Source: Bacteroidia bacterium (GTDB lineage Bacteria; Bacteroidota; Bacteroidia; Bacteroidales; UBA7960). Taken from it: a stretch of DNA of 62,407 bases. The stretch is taken from the NCBI GenBank assembly GCA_007695305.1, contig REEA01000125.1, positions 1-62,407 of the forward strand, given 5' to 3'. This document shows positions 1-8,411 of the stretch, piece by piece (the stretch's first letter is position 1; the number at the start of each line of letters is the position of its first letter). Position numbers and translations under genes: made by a program. Under the pieces are notes generated by a model that ran no database searches, was not told the origin of the DNA, and saw nothing but the letters and a program-made list of their open reading frames with translations.

Positions 1-47
1 GCATCAGCGTTTATCCGCGTTCAAAAAAATATCAAAGAACAACCAAA

Positions 48-266
48 TATAAACAGATGAAACACCCATGTCAAAGTTTTTGACACACAGGGGGATGATT
101 ATTGATCGCTGGCAGCGGATCGCCCTGAAAGGGCAGTTTAATTCAGCCCAGTGGCAACGCCCTGGGTTAATGCGGACAACACCCCACCAGCGCCCTGAAA
201 GGGCAGCTTAAAACCAACCACAAAGCACTAAATTGCATGTAGTTACAAAATTATAAACAGATGAAA
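48..266. repeat. 15-bp direct repeat flanking a ~189-bp insert
   Basis: The 15-mer TATAAACAGATGAAA occurs at 48-62 and again at 252-266. The second copy contains the start codon of the transketolase gene (ATG at 261). The first copy carries the same ATG at 57, but that frame stops after eight codons. The sequence between the copies (63-251) has no gene and contains the palindromic elements listed separately. The simplest reading is that an insertion duplicated the start region of the gene, or that recombination between two copies brought the repeat in. Bases 1-40 also contain a phrase (ATCAGCGTTTATCCGCGTTC) of the kind often found scattered between genes in Bacteroidota; that is from memory. 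Confidence 0.6.
121..206. repeat. REP-like palindromic element cluster
   Basis: Three small hairpins lie in a row. The first is GCCCT-GAA-AGGGC at 122-134. The second is CCCAG/CTGGG at 147-151 and 162-166, continued inward by GGC-AAC-GCC with a bulged T at 152. The third repeats the first at 192-204. The 16-mer CGCCCTGAAAGGGCAG is identical at 121-136 and 191-206. This architecture resembles dispersed palindromic (REP/BIME-type) repeats that are moved by RAYT transposases. No transposase is present here, so the element would be non-autonomous. Copy number elsewhere in the genome cannot be seen. Confidence 0.6.
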
Positions 267-1214
267 GACTATACCTACACAGAAAAAAAAGATACGCGCT
301 CAGGATTTGGTCTGGGGCTCCTTGATCTCGGAAGGAACAATCCCGATGTAGTTGCACTATGTGCTGACCTCACCGGCTCATTAAATATGACCGGCTTTAA
401 GAAAGAATTCCCTGACCGGTTTTTCCAGGTAGGCATTGCGGAGGCCAATATGATGGGTATCGCTGCCGGACTTACCATTGGCGGAAAAATACCCTTCACG
501 GGTACATTTGCGAATTTTAGCACCGGCAGAGTCTATGACCAGGTAAGACAGTCTATCGCGTACTCGGAAAAAAACGTCAAAATATGTGCTTCCCATGCCG
601 GTATCACTTTAGGTGAGGATGGCGCAACCCACCAAATGCTTGAAGACATTGGCATGATGCGGATGCTTCCAAATATGACCGTAATTGTTCCCTGTGACCA
701 CAATCAAACCAGAGCAGCAACCATAGCCGCGGCCGAACATAAAGGGCCTGTATATCTCCGTTTTGGCCGTCCGAAAGTACCCAATTTCACAGACCCCGAC
801 GCACCCTTCAAAATTGGTAAAGCAATAATCCTGAATGAAGGATCAGATCTTACTATTTTCGCCACAGGCCACATGGTATGGGAAGCGCTGGAAGCCGGGA
901 AAGCCCTTTATCAACAAGGAATAAATACAGAAATTATTAATATCCATACCATTAAACCATTGGATGAAAAAACAATCCTACAATCAGTGGCTAAAACCCG
1001 GTGTGCGGTTTCCGCAGAAGAACATCAGATGAATGGTGGGCTCGGTGAAGCAATTTCCCGGCTTCTTGCCGGAAATCAACCAGCACCATTGGAATTGGTT
1101 GCCGTAAAAGATCGATTTGGAGAAAGTGGTAAGCCCGCCGAATTGATGAAAAAATACGGGCTCAGTGCAACAGATATCGTGCAGGCTGCATTGCGCGTTA
1201 TGAGCAGAAAATGA
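261..1214 (+). CDS. Transketolase, C-terminal subunit (split form)
   Basis: This 317-aa protein corresponds to the pyrimidine-binding and C-terminal domains of transketolase, which moves two-carbon ketol units between sugar phosphates in the non-oxidative pentose phosphate pathway. The N-terminal part contains GIAEANMMGIAAGL, with the glutamate that activates thiamine diphosphate, and the conserved SHAGITLGEDGATHQ segment. The last ~120 residues form the transketolase C domain (DLTIFATGHMVWEALEAG onward). The diphosphate-binding half is absent, so the enzyme must pair with a separate N-terminal subunit. That gene is normally directly upstream but would lie outside this window. The ATG at 261 follows an A-rich stretch. 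The repeat insert just upstream may have separated the two subunit genes. Confidence 0.9.
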   Translation: MKDYTYTEKKDTRSGFGLGLLDLGRNNPDVVALCADLTGSLNMTGFKKEFPDRFFQVGIAEANMMGIAAGLTIGGKIPFTGTFANFSTGRVYDQVRQSIAYSEKNVKICASHAGITLGEDGATHQMLEDIGMMRMLPNMTVIVPCDHNQTRAATIAAAEHKGPVYLRFGRPKVPNFTDPDAPFKIGKAIILNEGSDLTIFATGHMVWEALEAGKALYQQGINTEIINIHTIKPLDEKTILQSVAKTRCAVSAEEHQMNGGLGEAISRLLAGNQPAPLELVAVKDRFGESGKPAELMKKYGLSATDIVQAALRVMSRK

Positions 1215-1215
1215 A

Positions 1216-1245
1216 TGGTTTCCCATTAATCTGCCTGTATCTTTG
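1216..1245 (+). promoter_or_regulatory. Predicted promoter of the ECF sigma operon
   Basis: TATCTTTG at 1238-1245 matches the Bacteroidota -7 box TAnnTTTG exactly. A near -33 element (TGG at 1216-1218, consensus TTG) sits 19 bases upstream. Transcription would start around 1252, which favours translation from ATG 1287 over ATG 1266. Confidence 0.6.
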
Positions 1246-1286
1246 CCCGGTGAACCTGCACCGGCATGCAGCCTTTTGGAAATGTC

Positions 1287-1832
1287 ATGAAGCATTATTC
1301 GGATGAGGATTTACTAACAATGTTTTTTGAAGGTGAAAACCCAAATTATGCCTTCAATCTAATTGTGAGAAAATACCAGGAACCTGTTTACTGGCATATC
1401 AGACGTATGGTGATTTGCCATGATGATGCTAACGATATTATGCAGGATGTGTTTTTGAAAGCATGGAAGGCACTTGGATCCTTCCGAAAGGAATCAGCGC
1501 TCTTTACATGGCTTTACAGGATAGCAACCAACGAAGCCCTGACATTTTTGAAGAAAAAAAAGAAAAGATATTTTCTGCCAATCAATGATGTTAGCAAACA
1601 ATTGGAAGAAACGCTTGAAGCAGATGTGTACTATGAAGGTAATGAAATGGAAAAGAAAATTCAAAAAGCTATCCTGAAACTACCTGAGAAGCAGCGTTTA
1701 GTGTTTAATCTTCGTTATTTTGACGAAATGAAATATGAGGATATGGCAGAAATCCTCGGAACATCAGCCGGAGCATTAAAAGCTTCCTACCATCATGCAG
1801 TAAAAAAAATGGAGAAATATATCAACCCATAA
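1287..1832 (+). CDS. ECF-type RNA polymerase sigma factor
   Basis: This is a sigma-70 family factor of the extracytoplasmic function type, 181 aa from ATG 1287. Region 2 (about residues 15-85) has the typical DDANDIMQDVFLKAW and FRKESALFTWLYRIATNEAL motifs for core binding and -10 recognition. Region 4 (about 125-180) carries the helix-turn-helix (MKYEDMAEILGTSAGALKASYHHA). An upstream in-frame ATG at 1266 exists, but MKHYSDEDLL at 1287 looks like the family start and lies at a better distance from the promoter. The next two genes follow at 50 bp and 11 bp and look like its membrane and periplasmic partners. The regulon is not visible from here. Confidence 0.9.
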   Translation: MKHYSDEDLLTMFFEGENPNYAFNLIVRKYQEPVYWHIRRMVICHDDANDIMQDVFLKAWKALGSFRKESALFTWLYRIATNEALTFLKKKKKRYFLPINDVSKQLEETLEADVYYEGNEMEKKIQKAILKLPEKQRLVFNLRYFDEMKYEDMAEILGTSAGALKASYHHAVKKMEKYINP

Positions 1833-1882
1833 TTAAACCTCTGATTTGATCAATGGTCTAAAAATAAGGCATTCAAAAGTTT

Positions 1883-2410
1883 ATGAAAAAAGACAACAAA
1901 GAATCGATCAGAAAAGAATTAGAGGAACTCAAAAGCTCGCTTGATCCTTCAAAAGATACAGGAGGCTTTCGGGTTCCGGATCACTTTTTTGATACCCTCC
2001 CCGGAAATATCAGCAACAGGTTAAGCACAGAAAGTGCAAAGCCGGCATTTGTTTTCCCCGGACTGGCATTTAAAAGGTTGATTGCATCCATTGTATCCAT
2101 TAGCCTGCTGGTTGGTATCCTGTTTAGTTTGTTTTTGATGCAACGAGAATCACTGAATGGACAAGCAGACCTCGACTATGACCGGCAAATGCAGGAATTT
2201 TATTCCATACAGTTTGATATGGACCGCAGTGCTTTGTATGATTTCGTGCTGGAATCCGGGTTAACTTTCGAGGATATTCTATTTGAACTGGAAAATGGAG
2301 AATTTATCCATGGAGAGGATGTTTTTGATGATATGCTGTTGGAAGAAATGTTTGAACAAGCTATTTATTATGGTATTGAAAGTAATTATTTGCTTTCGTC
2401 ACTGGATTAA
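1883..2410 (+). CDS. Probable membrane anti-sigma partner of the ECF factor
   Basis: This 175-aa protein has no family I can name securely. Its N-terminal ~60 residues are charged and probably cytoplasmic (MKKDNKESIRKELEELKSSL). One strong membrane segment spans about residues 64-88 (LIASIVSISLLVGILFSLFL). The extracytoplasmic tail is very acidic and ends at 175. It follows the sigma factor by 50 bp and precedes the periplasmic sensor-like protein by 11 bp. This sigma/single-pass protein/small periplasmic protein order is common in Bacteroidota, where the single-pass protein is thought to hold the sigma factor inactive. The anti-sigma role is inferred from position and topology, since no zinc-binding ZAS motif is seen. 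Confidence 0.6.
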   Translation: MKKDNKESIRKELEELKSSLDPSKDTGGFRVPDHFFDTLPGNISNRLSTESAKPAFVFPGLAFKRLIASIVSISLLVGILFSLFLMQRESLNGQADLDYDRQMQEFYSIQFDMDRSALYDFVLESGLTFEDILFELENGEFIHGEDVFDDMLLEEMFEQAIYYGIESNYLLSSLD

Positions 2411-2421
2411 AATCAATAACA

Positions 2422-2925
2422 ATGAACTATACTTTTTTTCTCAATAAAAAAATGATCAGCTTTTTGATGCTGATGCTATTTGCAGTATCCGGTTATTCCC
2501 AGATGCCGCGAGGTCAGAGGCCACAGGACAGGGACGCAGAAAGACGCAGGGAAGCCATTGAAACACGCAGGGTTTCATACATCACCCAAAAACTGTCTTT
2601 GAGCGTTGAGGAAGCCAGACTTTTCTGGCCAATCTATAATGAATATACCCAAAAAGTTGAAAAATTATCTGCCGGTTTTAAAGACACACGCGACCAGCTC
2701 CCTGAAACAGATCAAATGAATAAAGAACAGGCCTCCGCTTATATTGAAGCCGAATTGAAGCGTTTTGAAGATGCTGCTGCATTGCGCCGTGAATACACGG
2801 AAAAAATGCTGAAAGTAATTTCAGTTCAGCAGGTCGCATTATTGTTCGATGCAGAAAGAAGCTTTAACAGAATGCTGTTCAGGGAAGCACAACGGCGACA
2901 CCGGCACGAAAACCCGGAAAATTAA
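2422..2925 (+). CDS. Periplasmic 'sensor of ECF-type sigma factor'-like protein
   Basis: This small exported protein (167 aa) has an N-terminal signal peptide ending near FAVSGYSQ (about residue 27). The mature part is mostly charged alpha-helix rich in Arg and Glu. The segment RVSYITQKLSLSVEEARLFWPIYNEYTQKVEKL is typical of proteins annotated as sensors of ECF sigma factors in Bacteroidota, distantly like the Spy/CpxP LTxxQ fold. It is the third gene of the sigma operon and probably modulates the membrane partner or binds misfolded periplasmic protein or metal. It ends 8 bp before the convergent stop of batE, with no room for a terminator hairpin between them. Confidence 0.65.
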   Translation: MNYTFFLNKKMISFLMLMLFAVSGYSQMPRGQRPQDRDAERRREAIETRRVSYITQKLSLSVEEARLFWPIYNEYTQKVEKLSAGFKDTRDQLPETDQMNKEQASAYIEAELKRFEDAAALRREYTEKMLKVISVQQVALLFDAERSFNRMLFREAQRRHRHENPEN

Positions 2926-2933
2926 TCCGCCGA

Positions 2934-3710
2934 TCATATTATTTCCAGGGCATTTTCCTGTATCCATCCTACATTGCCGTTGGCAAGGCGAACTTCATAC
3001 CACTCCCTGACCTGATTCAGAATGGTTACTTTCGTTCCCTCATGCACTACGAAAACATCAATACCCCTTTCTCCAGGAGCACTCCTGGCCGTATGACGCG
3101 GCATCATCACAATGGCTTCCTTGTTTGTATGAATATGCATATATTGCCTTCTGGTAGCATGACCGGAAAACAAGGCCAGGAACAGGAATATAAGCGCAAG
3201 TGCAAAACTTGGTTTCTTTTGCCAGGGATAACGAAGGACAAAAAAAAGTACTACAGAAACCACCATTAAACTTATCATTCCGATTAGAGTCCTTGCCCAG
3301 CCGTCCGGTGACTGCCATCTAATCAAAGTATCATACCATTCATGGAAAAACAACCTGGGAAGCGGGTCAATCCTGTCGGTAATTTGTGACCTTGCCAATT
3401 GCAAATTATGACGGATCGCTCCATCTCTTGGATCTAAACGCAGGGCACGTTCATAATATAATATGGCTTTCCCTGTATAACCTGCTTTAAACCAAGCATT
3501 GCCAAGATTATAATACAGTGCTGATGACTCCAGGCTGGTATTCAGTATTTCCTGATAGAGCGCTATTGCCTCATAATATGATTCATCGGTATAAGCCTGG
3601 TTGGCTTTGTCCATAAGTACATCGGGATCAGTGATTGCCTCAGTCGCTACCTCGCTGCCTGCTGTCAAAACCGGCAGAAAAAAGATAAACCAAAAGATAA
3701 TGATCTTCAT
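2934..3710 (-). CDS. batE: BatE: TPR and SH3-domain aerotolerance protein
   Basis: This is the last gene of the Bat operon (258 aa). It has a signal peptide (residues 1-18), TPR repeats at about 30-105 (YYEAIALYQEILN, ALYYNLGNAWFKAGYTGKAILYYERALRLDP), two adjacent membrane segments at about 140-187, and a bacterial SH3-like domain at about 195-258 ending in GNVGWIQENALEII. Its ATG overlaps the batD stop (ATGA), so the two are translationally coupled. Bat proteins form a membrane-associated complex linked to oxygen and oxidative stress tolerance in Bacteroides. The molecular activity of BatE is unknown. Confidence 0.85.
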   Translation of the reverse strand: MKIIIFWFIFFLPVLTAGSEVATEAITDPDVLMDKANQAYTDESYYEAIALYQEILNTSLESSALYYNLGNAWFKAGYTGKAILYYERALRLDPRDGAIRHNLQLARSQITDRIDPLPRLFFHEWYDTLIRWQSPDGWARTLIGMISLMVVSVVLFFVLRYPWQKKPSFALALIFLFLALFSGHATRRQYMHIHTNKEAIVMMPRHTARSAPGERGIDVFVVHEGTKVTILNQVREWYEVRLANGNVGWIQENALEII

Positions 3711-5557
3711 TTTTTTCTGATACCTTGATTTCTTAATTCTTTTTCCAATGTCACAAGGGTTTCCAGCGCCTTGTTATAGGTTTTCTCCATGGGGCTGTCC
3801 ATCCCTCCTGGCGAAAAACGTGCAAACTCGCACTCTTCAAGTCCTTCCAGAAATCGACTGGCCAGTTCCGCTGAAACACCTCTGGAAGCGAAAGCACCGG
3901 CCACGTTTTCCTTATTGAGCCGGCTCACAGGAATGCTTAGTTTGTCGGAGACATAACCCCAGAGGGCTCTGAATATTTCGTCAAAAAATGCTTCCTTATT
4001 ATGCTTGTTTAACAACAATGCAGCGTTTTTAAGCCTTTTTACTGCCATTTTCCTTGCTTTCCTTGTTCGTATTGCAGTCACATCCTGCTGCATTCTTTTG
4101 TAATGCCGCCAAAAACCAAGGAAAACCAATAAAAGGATAAGAGGTGCAAGCAAAAGGACATAAAACAGGGGACTTTTATAAAACATTTTTCCGACAGGTT
4201 GCCAGTTTACCGCCCCTGTATAGATGAACCGAATATCATCGGCAAGCAATCTGCCATCCGACAGAGTTGTTGAACCCGCTGCAATGTCTTGCTCGCCAAC
4301 GATTTGCAGAGTAAAAGGCCCTGCAGTAAGGGTATTGTATCTACTGTTTTGCGGATCAAAATAACTAAACCGGATAACAGAAATTTCCGCTTCTCCGCTG
4401 CTTCTTGGTATGATCAGGTAGTCAAAGGTGCGCCCGCCGCTGATACCACTGCGGTTTACAGTGATGTTATCGGATATTTGCGGATCAAATACTTCAAGAT
4501 GCTGTGGCATCTGTATGACGGGTGGTTCCAACATGCGCAGATTTCCTTCACCGCTAATGGTGATTACAAGGTTGGCAGCATCATTGATATCCAGTTCTTC
4601 GGGGCTCAGTGATACATCCATGGAATAACGACCAACCATTCCTTTAAAACTACCCGGTCTGTTTTGAGTTGGTAAGGGTTTTACCTGCAAACTAACCGCA
4701 TTGGAGCGCACAGCGTGTGTAATGGTTTGAAATCTGTCAAAAGGGGATCCACCGAAAAAGTCATCGAAAAGACTACCCGGTCGCTGCCTTGCCGGGGCAC
4801 GCATCCTGACAGCCATCCCCACTTCCATGGGTTCGATGCGAATTTCTCCGCTTCTCTGCGGAAACACCACCATTCGTCGGATTTCTGCAACACTGTAATT
4901 GACACCGTTAATCACTTCAGTGGTGACAGCCGGTTGTGTACGGGGAGTTATGTTTTCTGACCAAAGCCCCTGGAAGCCGGGCAAACGTTCAATAGAATAA
5001 TTGGTAACCGGTAACCGGGTATACAACCGGTAGCTGACAATCACCTGTTCACCCTGATAAGGATTCTGGTTGCTTACGGTGACACGTACAAAAATATCGT
5101 CATCTTCCGGCCTTCCGGGTTCTTGATGCTCCTGGTGCGGTTGTGAAGGGCTTGCAGGAGCTGCCGGATCTGAAGCCGCTAAAACCCGGATATTGAAGGG
5201 TTCACTCAAATAATTATTGCCATCCACACGCACGCCGGCAGGTTCAATCTGGTAACTTCCCTCACTTAAAGCCTCAAGTAAATATGTGTATGATATTGAT
5301 ATGGAAGTGGTTACTTGATTGTTTATAATCTGTGTTGAAGTACTGGAAGACTGACTTGGTCCGGAAAGCAATCGGAATCCGTCAAATGACGGGGCATCAA
5401 ATCGCTCAGGACTAGCATTGGCCGTGAAAGTTACCCTGAAACGCTGCCCAACGGTTACAGTATTTGGTGCCGACACGCTCAGGCTTACCTCTCCGGCCTT
5501 ACCAGTATCGGCAATCAGAAATAACGCAATCAGTATAAGCAATGTTTTTTTTATCAT
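3707..5557 (-). CDS. batD: BatD: periplasmic beta-sandwich aerotolerance protein
   Basis: This 616-aa protein has a cleavable signal peptide (LLILIALFLIADTGKAGEVSL), several immunoglobulin-like beta domains in the periplasm, a single membrane span at about residues 470-490 (YVLLLAPLILLLVFLGFW), and a basic alpha-helical cytoplasmic tail with the conserved EIFRALWGYVSDKLSIPVSRL region. That is the full BatD architecture. It starts 3 bp after the batC stop and overlaps batE by 4 bp. It probably forms the periplasmic part of the BatA/B/C complex. The biochemical role is not established. Confidence 0.9.
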   Translation of the reverse strand: MIKKTLLILIALFLIADTGKAGEVSLSVSAPNTVTVGQRFRVTFTANASPERFDAPSFDGFRLLSGPSQSSSTSTQIINNQVTTSISISYTYLLEALSEGSYQIEPAGVRVDGNNYLSEPFNIRVLAASDPAAPASPSQPHQEHQEPGRPEDDDIFVRVTVSNQNPYQGEQVIVSYRLYTRLPVTNYSIERLPGFQGLWSENITPRTQPAVTTEVINGVNYSVAEIRRMVVFPQRSGEIRIEPMEVGMAVRMRAPARQRPGSLFDDFFGGSPFDRFQTITHAVRSNAVSLQVKPLPTQNRPGSFKGMVGRYSMDVSLSPEELDINDAANLVITISGEGNLRMLEPPVIQMPQHLEVFDPQISDNITVNRSGISGGRTFDYLIIPRSSGEAEISVIRFSYFDPQNSRYNTLTAGPFTLQIVGEQDIAAGSTTLSDGRLLADDIRFIYTGAVNWQPVGKMFYKSPLFYVLLLAPLILLLVFLGFWRHYKRMQQDVTAIRTRKARKMAVKRLKNAALLLNKHNKEAFFDEIFRALWGYVSDKLSIPVSRLNKENVAGAFASRGVSAELASRFLEGLEECEFARFSPGGMDSPMEKTYNKALETLVTLEKELRNQGIRKK

Positions 5558-5560
5558 CTG

Positions 5561-6304
5561 TTACCACTCTCTTTCGCTTCTTACCGGCTCACTTCGCCGG
5601 TCTTCACGATTAATTTGTTCCTGTATTTCCTGTTCCTGCTGTCTTAATGCATCCAGAATTCTTTCAGCATCCTCATGGGTTAGCTGATCAATGGTTTCCT
5701 GCTGACGTTCGCGATCTGAATGCCCCGGTTCTTGCTGATCTCCTTTGTCTTCGTCATCATCAGCCTCACCCGGCATATCATCCTGTTGCTGTTCATCATC
5801 ATCTTCACCATTGCCATCACCGTTCGCGGGTTGCTCCATAGGAGGCATTTCATCCAGCAGGTTTAATGCGTATGCAAGATTGTAGCGGGTGTCTTCTTCA
5901 TCGGGTGAAATGCGCAAAGCATTTTTGTAAGCTTCTATACTTTCGGCTATCTGTCCTGCACCCAGAAAACTGTTGCCCAGGTTGTGAAACGCTTTTGCCC
6001 TTTTCTGATCACTGGATGCTGCATGAGTGAGCCCACTGAATATCTCTCCCGCTTCTTCCAGTCTGCCTTGTTTGTATAGTGTATTACCCAGGTTAAAAAG
6101 GGCGGCGAATTGATCTGCTCCTGCTTCAAGGGCTTGCCGATACTTATCTTCAGCTTCCTCAAACCTGCCTTCCTGAAACAAACTGTTTCCTTCCCGGATC
6201 AGTTGTCGGCCATCTCCGGCATAAATGCTCCCACCAAAGAATAAAAGCACGCATAATCCGAAAAACATAACGGAAGAATAACTTCTGTGCCAGAAATCTT
6301 TCAT
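5561..6304 (-). CDS. batC: BatC: TPR protein
   Basis: This 247-aa protein starts at ATG 6304, one base after the batB stop codon. A longer open frame up to 6475 exists but would run deep into batB, and its extra N-terminus has no signal character. From 6304 the protein has a clear signal sequence (VMFFGLCVLLFFGGSIYA). Three to four TPR motifs follow at about residues 32-140, then a very acidic Asp/Glu/Gln-rich linker and an Arg/Glu-rich end. TPR plus low-complexity acidic tail is characteristic of BatC, which is thought to organise the Bat complex in the periplasm. Confidence 0.85.
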   Translation of the reverse strand: MKDFWHRSYSSVMFFGLCVLLFFGGSIYAGDGRQLIREGNSLFQEGRFEEAEDKYRQALEAGADQFAALFNLGNTLYKQGRLEEAGEIFSGLTHAASSDQKRAKAFHNLGNSFLGAGQIAESIEAYKNALRISPDEEDTRYNLAYALNLLDEMPPMEQPANGDGNGEDDDEQQQDDMPGEADDDEDKGDQQEPGHSDRERQQETIDQLTHEDAERILDALRQQEQEIQEQINREDRRSEPVRSEREW

Positions 6305-6305
6305 A

Positions 6306-7352
6306 CTATTGAAATAATTTAAATTTTGAAAGCCATTTGTTTTTCCTTTCCCGGATAAGCAGTTCAGCCACCAGCAAAAAAAGTGCCAGGGCCAGAAAGT
6401 AAGGAAACCTGCTCTCATACTCCGCAAATACCTTTGTTTCATAGGTTTCTCTATCCATTGAACGAATCTCTTCAAGGATATCGGTCAAGCCAAGATCTGC
6501 GCCTGTTCCGTGTCTGAACACTCCACCGGTGATAACAGCCAGCTGCCTCATAAGATCCTCATCATACCTGGTTATTACCGTATTGCCCTGGTTGTCGCGC
6601 AAAAAACCTCTAAGGATACCATTTTCCATAACAGGGATGGGTGCACCTTCCCGACTGCCTATTCCAACGGTATGGATAAAAATTCCTCTCTCAGCAGCCA
6701 GTTGGGCAATCCTCACCGGGTCTCCCTCATGGCTCTCTCCGTCACTTATGAGAATAATTGCGCGACTCCTTCTTTCTTCATCAGGAAACGATGCAATGGC
6801 GCGCTCCAACGCCAATCCGATGTTTGTACCCTGAACAGAGACTGATTGCGTGTTCACGCTTCTGAGCAACATTCCGGCGGCCTGATGGTCTGCAGTCAGA
6901 GGAATCCTGGTGTGTGCATTGCCGGCAAAAACCACCAGTGCCAACCTGTCACCGTTTAGCTGGTTAATTAACCGGTTCACGGCCAATTTCGCCCGCTCAA
7001 GCCTGTTTGGGCTTACATCCTGCGCAAGCATGCTTCGGCTTACGTCAAGGGCAACCACAATATCCACACCTTCGCGCCGCAACTCTTCTGTTCGGCTGCC
7101 TGTTTGAGGATTGATGGCAGCCACAACCATCATGGAAAAAGCAAGCATCAGCAAAATAAATTTGAAAACAGGCCGTGATGCAGACATTAAAGGTACTATA
7201 TTTTCCCACATGCCTTTCAGGGCAAACCTTTGCATGGCTTTTCCAGTCAGATGCCTCTCAATGAGAAAAACCAGCAAAAAAATGCCCGCCACTGCAAAGA
7301 GGTAAACCCATTGGGGATTGTCATATCTAATCAACTCCATTTCTCTTGTCAT
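6306..7352 (-). CDS. batB: BatB: membrane-anchored VWA-domain protein
   Basis: This 348-aa protein has a paired N-terminal membrane segment (about 15-30 and 60-80), a von Willebrand factor A domain (about 95-300) and a C-terminal membrane helix followed by a basic end. The MIDAS metal site is complete: DVSRS (D-x-S-x-S), the Thr in GTNIG, and the Asp in ISDGE. Two starts are possible, ATG 7352 and ATG 7340 (MELIRYDNPQW); the second matches the usual family start better. It follows batA after 9 bp. BatA and BatB are paralogous VWA proteins likely to pair through metal-bridged contacts. Confidence 0.9.
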   Translation of the reverse strand: MTREMELIRYDNPQWVYLFAVAGIFLLVFLIERHLTGKAMQRFALKGMWENIVPLMSASRPVFKFILLMLAFSMMVVAAINPQTGSRTEELRREGVDIVVALDVSRSMLAQDVSPNRLERAKLAVNRLINQLNGDRLALVVFAGNAHTRIPLTADHQAAGMLLRSVNTQSVSVQGTNIGLALERAIASFPDEERRSRAIILISDGESHEGDPVRIAQLAAERGIFIHTVGIGSREGAPIPVMENGILRGFLRDNQGNTVITRYDEDLMRQLAVITGGVFRHGTGADLGLTDILEEIRSMDRETYETKVFAEYESRFPYFLALALFLLVAELLIRERKNKWLSKFKLFQ

Positions 7353-7361
7353 TTGCCATGA

Positions 7362-8381
7362 TTAAGGTACAGACCTTAACCAGGTATATCTTAATACGAT
7401 TTCGGCAGAAAAAAACATGATTGCGAGCAAAAGCAATGGTAAATACTCATCGGTATTCATGGTAAACTCTGTATGTTCGATGATGCTGCGTTCAAGCCGG
7501 TCTATATCTTCATATACATTTTCCAGCGCATCCTGAGTCTCTGCCCAGTAATATTTTCCCCCGGTTTTATCGGCAATCTCCCTCAGCAAATCTTCGTCAA
7601 CGGGGATTTCCACATCCCGGTACTGGATACCGAATGGTGTTGGAAAAGGGTAGGGGACCAGGCCGCTGCTGCCTATACCTATGGTATATACACGAATACC
7701 GAACAATGCGGCCATTTCTGCAGCCGTGAGCGGGTCAATCACACCGGTATTGTTGATGCCATCTGTCAGCAGCACAATGACCCTGCTAATGGCATCTGAG
7801 TCGCGCAGTCCGTTGATGGCTGTTGCCAGACCGTCACCAATGGCTGTTCCGTCCTGAACCATGCCTGTAGTGACACCGGAAGCAAGTTCTTTTAAAAGCC
7901 TGTGGTCGGTGGTAAGCGGACACAGTGTAAAACTTTCACCACTAAAGACTGTCATTCCGATCCGGTCATTTGGTCTGAGATCAATAAATTCAATGGCGGT
8001 TAGCTTGGCAGCTTCCATCCGGTTTGGCTGAAAGTCTTCTGCAAGCATGGAGCCGGAAATATCCAGGGCGATCATGATATCAATCCCTTCAACCGATATT
8101 TCATGAATTCTGGAGGAGCTCTGTGGCCGTGCAAGGGCAATGATCAGCATCGTCAATGCAAGCATTCTGAGTATCATTGGTATATGGCGCATGCGTGTGC
8201 GCAGGCTCATTTTTACCTCTTCAGCAAACGCCGAATGTACATAACGAATGTCAGGCGAATGGTCTTTATGGGAAAATATGTAATAAACAATGAGCAATGG
8301 TAACAGGATAAGCCCGAATAACATTGCAGGGTAAGCAAAGTGTATTTCAGATAGTATGTTGATCAGGTCCTTCATTGCCAA
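7362..8381 (-). CDS. batA: BatA: membrane-anchored VWA-domain protein
   Basis: This 339-aa protein has the same layout as BatB: two N-terminal membrane helices (about 18-36 and 66-86), a VWA domain with an intact MIDAS (DISGS, Thr in DGTAIG, Asp in LLTDG), and a C-terminal membrane helix (about 312-332). The start is ATG 8381 or ATG 8375 (MKDLINILSEI). It lies 30 bp downstream of the unnamed membrane gene and directly before batB. Its sequence divergence from BatB suggests an old duplication, not a recent one. Confidence 0.9.
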   Translation of the reverse strand: MAMKDLINILSEIHFAYPAMLFGLILLPLLIVYYIFSHKDHSPDIRYVHSAFAEEVKMSLRTRMRHIPMILRMLALTMLIIALARPQSSSRIHEISVEGIDIMIALDISGSMLAEDFQPNRMEAAKLTAIEFIDLRPNDRIGMTVFSGESFTLCPLTTDHRLLKELASGVTTGMVQDGTAIGDGLATAINGLRDSDAISRVIVLLTDGINNTGVIDPLTAAEMAALFGIRVYTIGIGSSGLVPYPFPTPFGIQYRDVEIPVDEDLLREIADKTGGKYYWAETQDALENVYEDIDRLERSIIEHTEFTMNTDEYLPLLLLAIMFFSAEIVLRYTWLRSVP

Positions 8382-8411
8382 AAATACCTCACTAATATGA
8401 TTATCGAAGTT

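Noticed and set aside
1-60. C-terminus of an upstream transketolase N-subunit
   Set aside because: A frame is open to a TGA at 58-60, but the 19 residues do not resemble that subunit and overlap a repeat-like phrase.
6305-6475. N-terminal extension of batC into batB
   Set aside because: The added 57 residues have shadow composition, and ATG 6304 gives a clear signal peptide one base after the batB stop.
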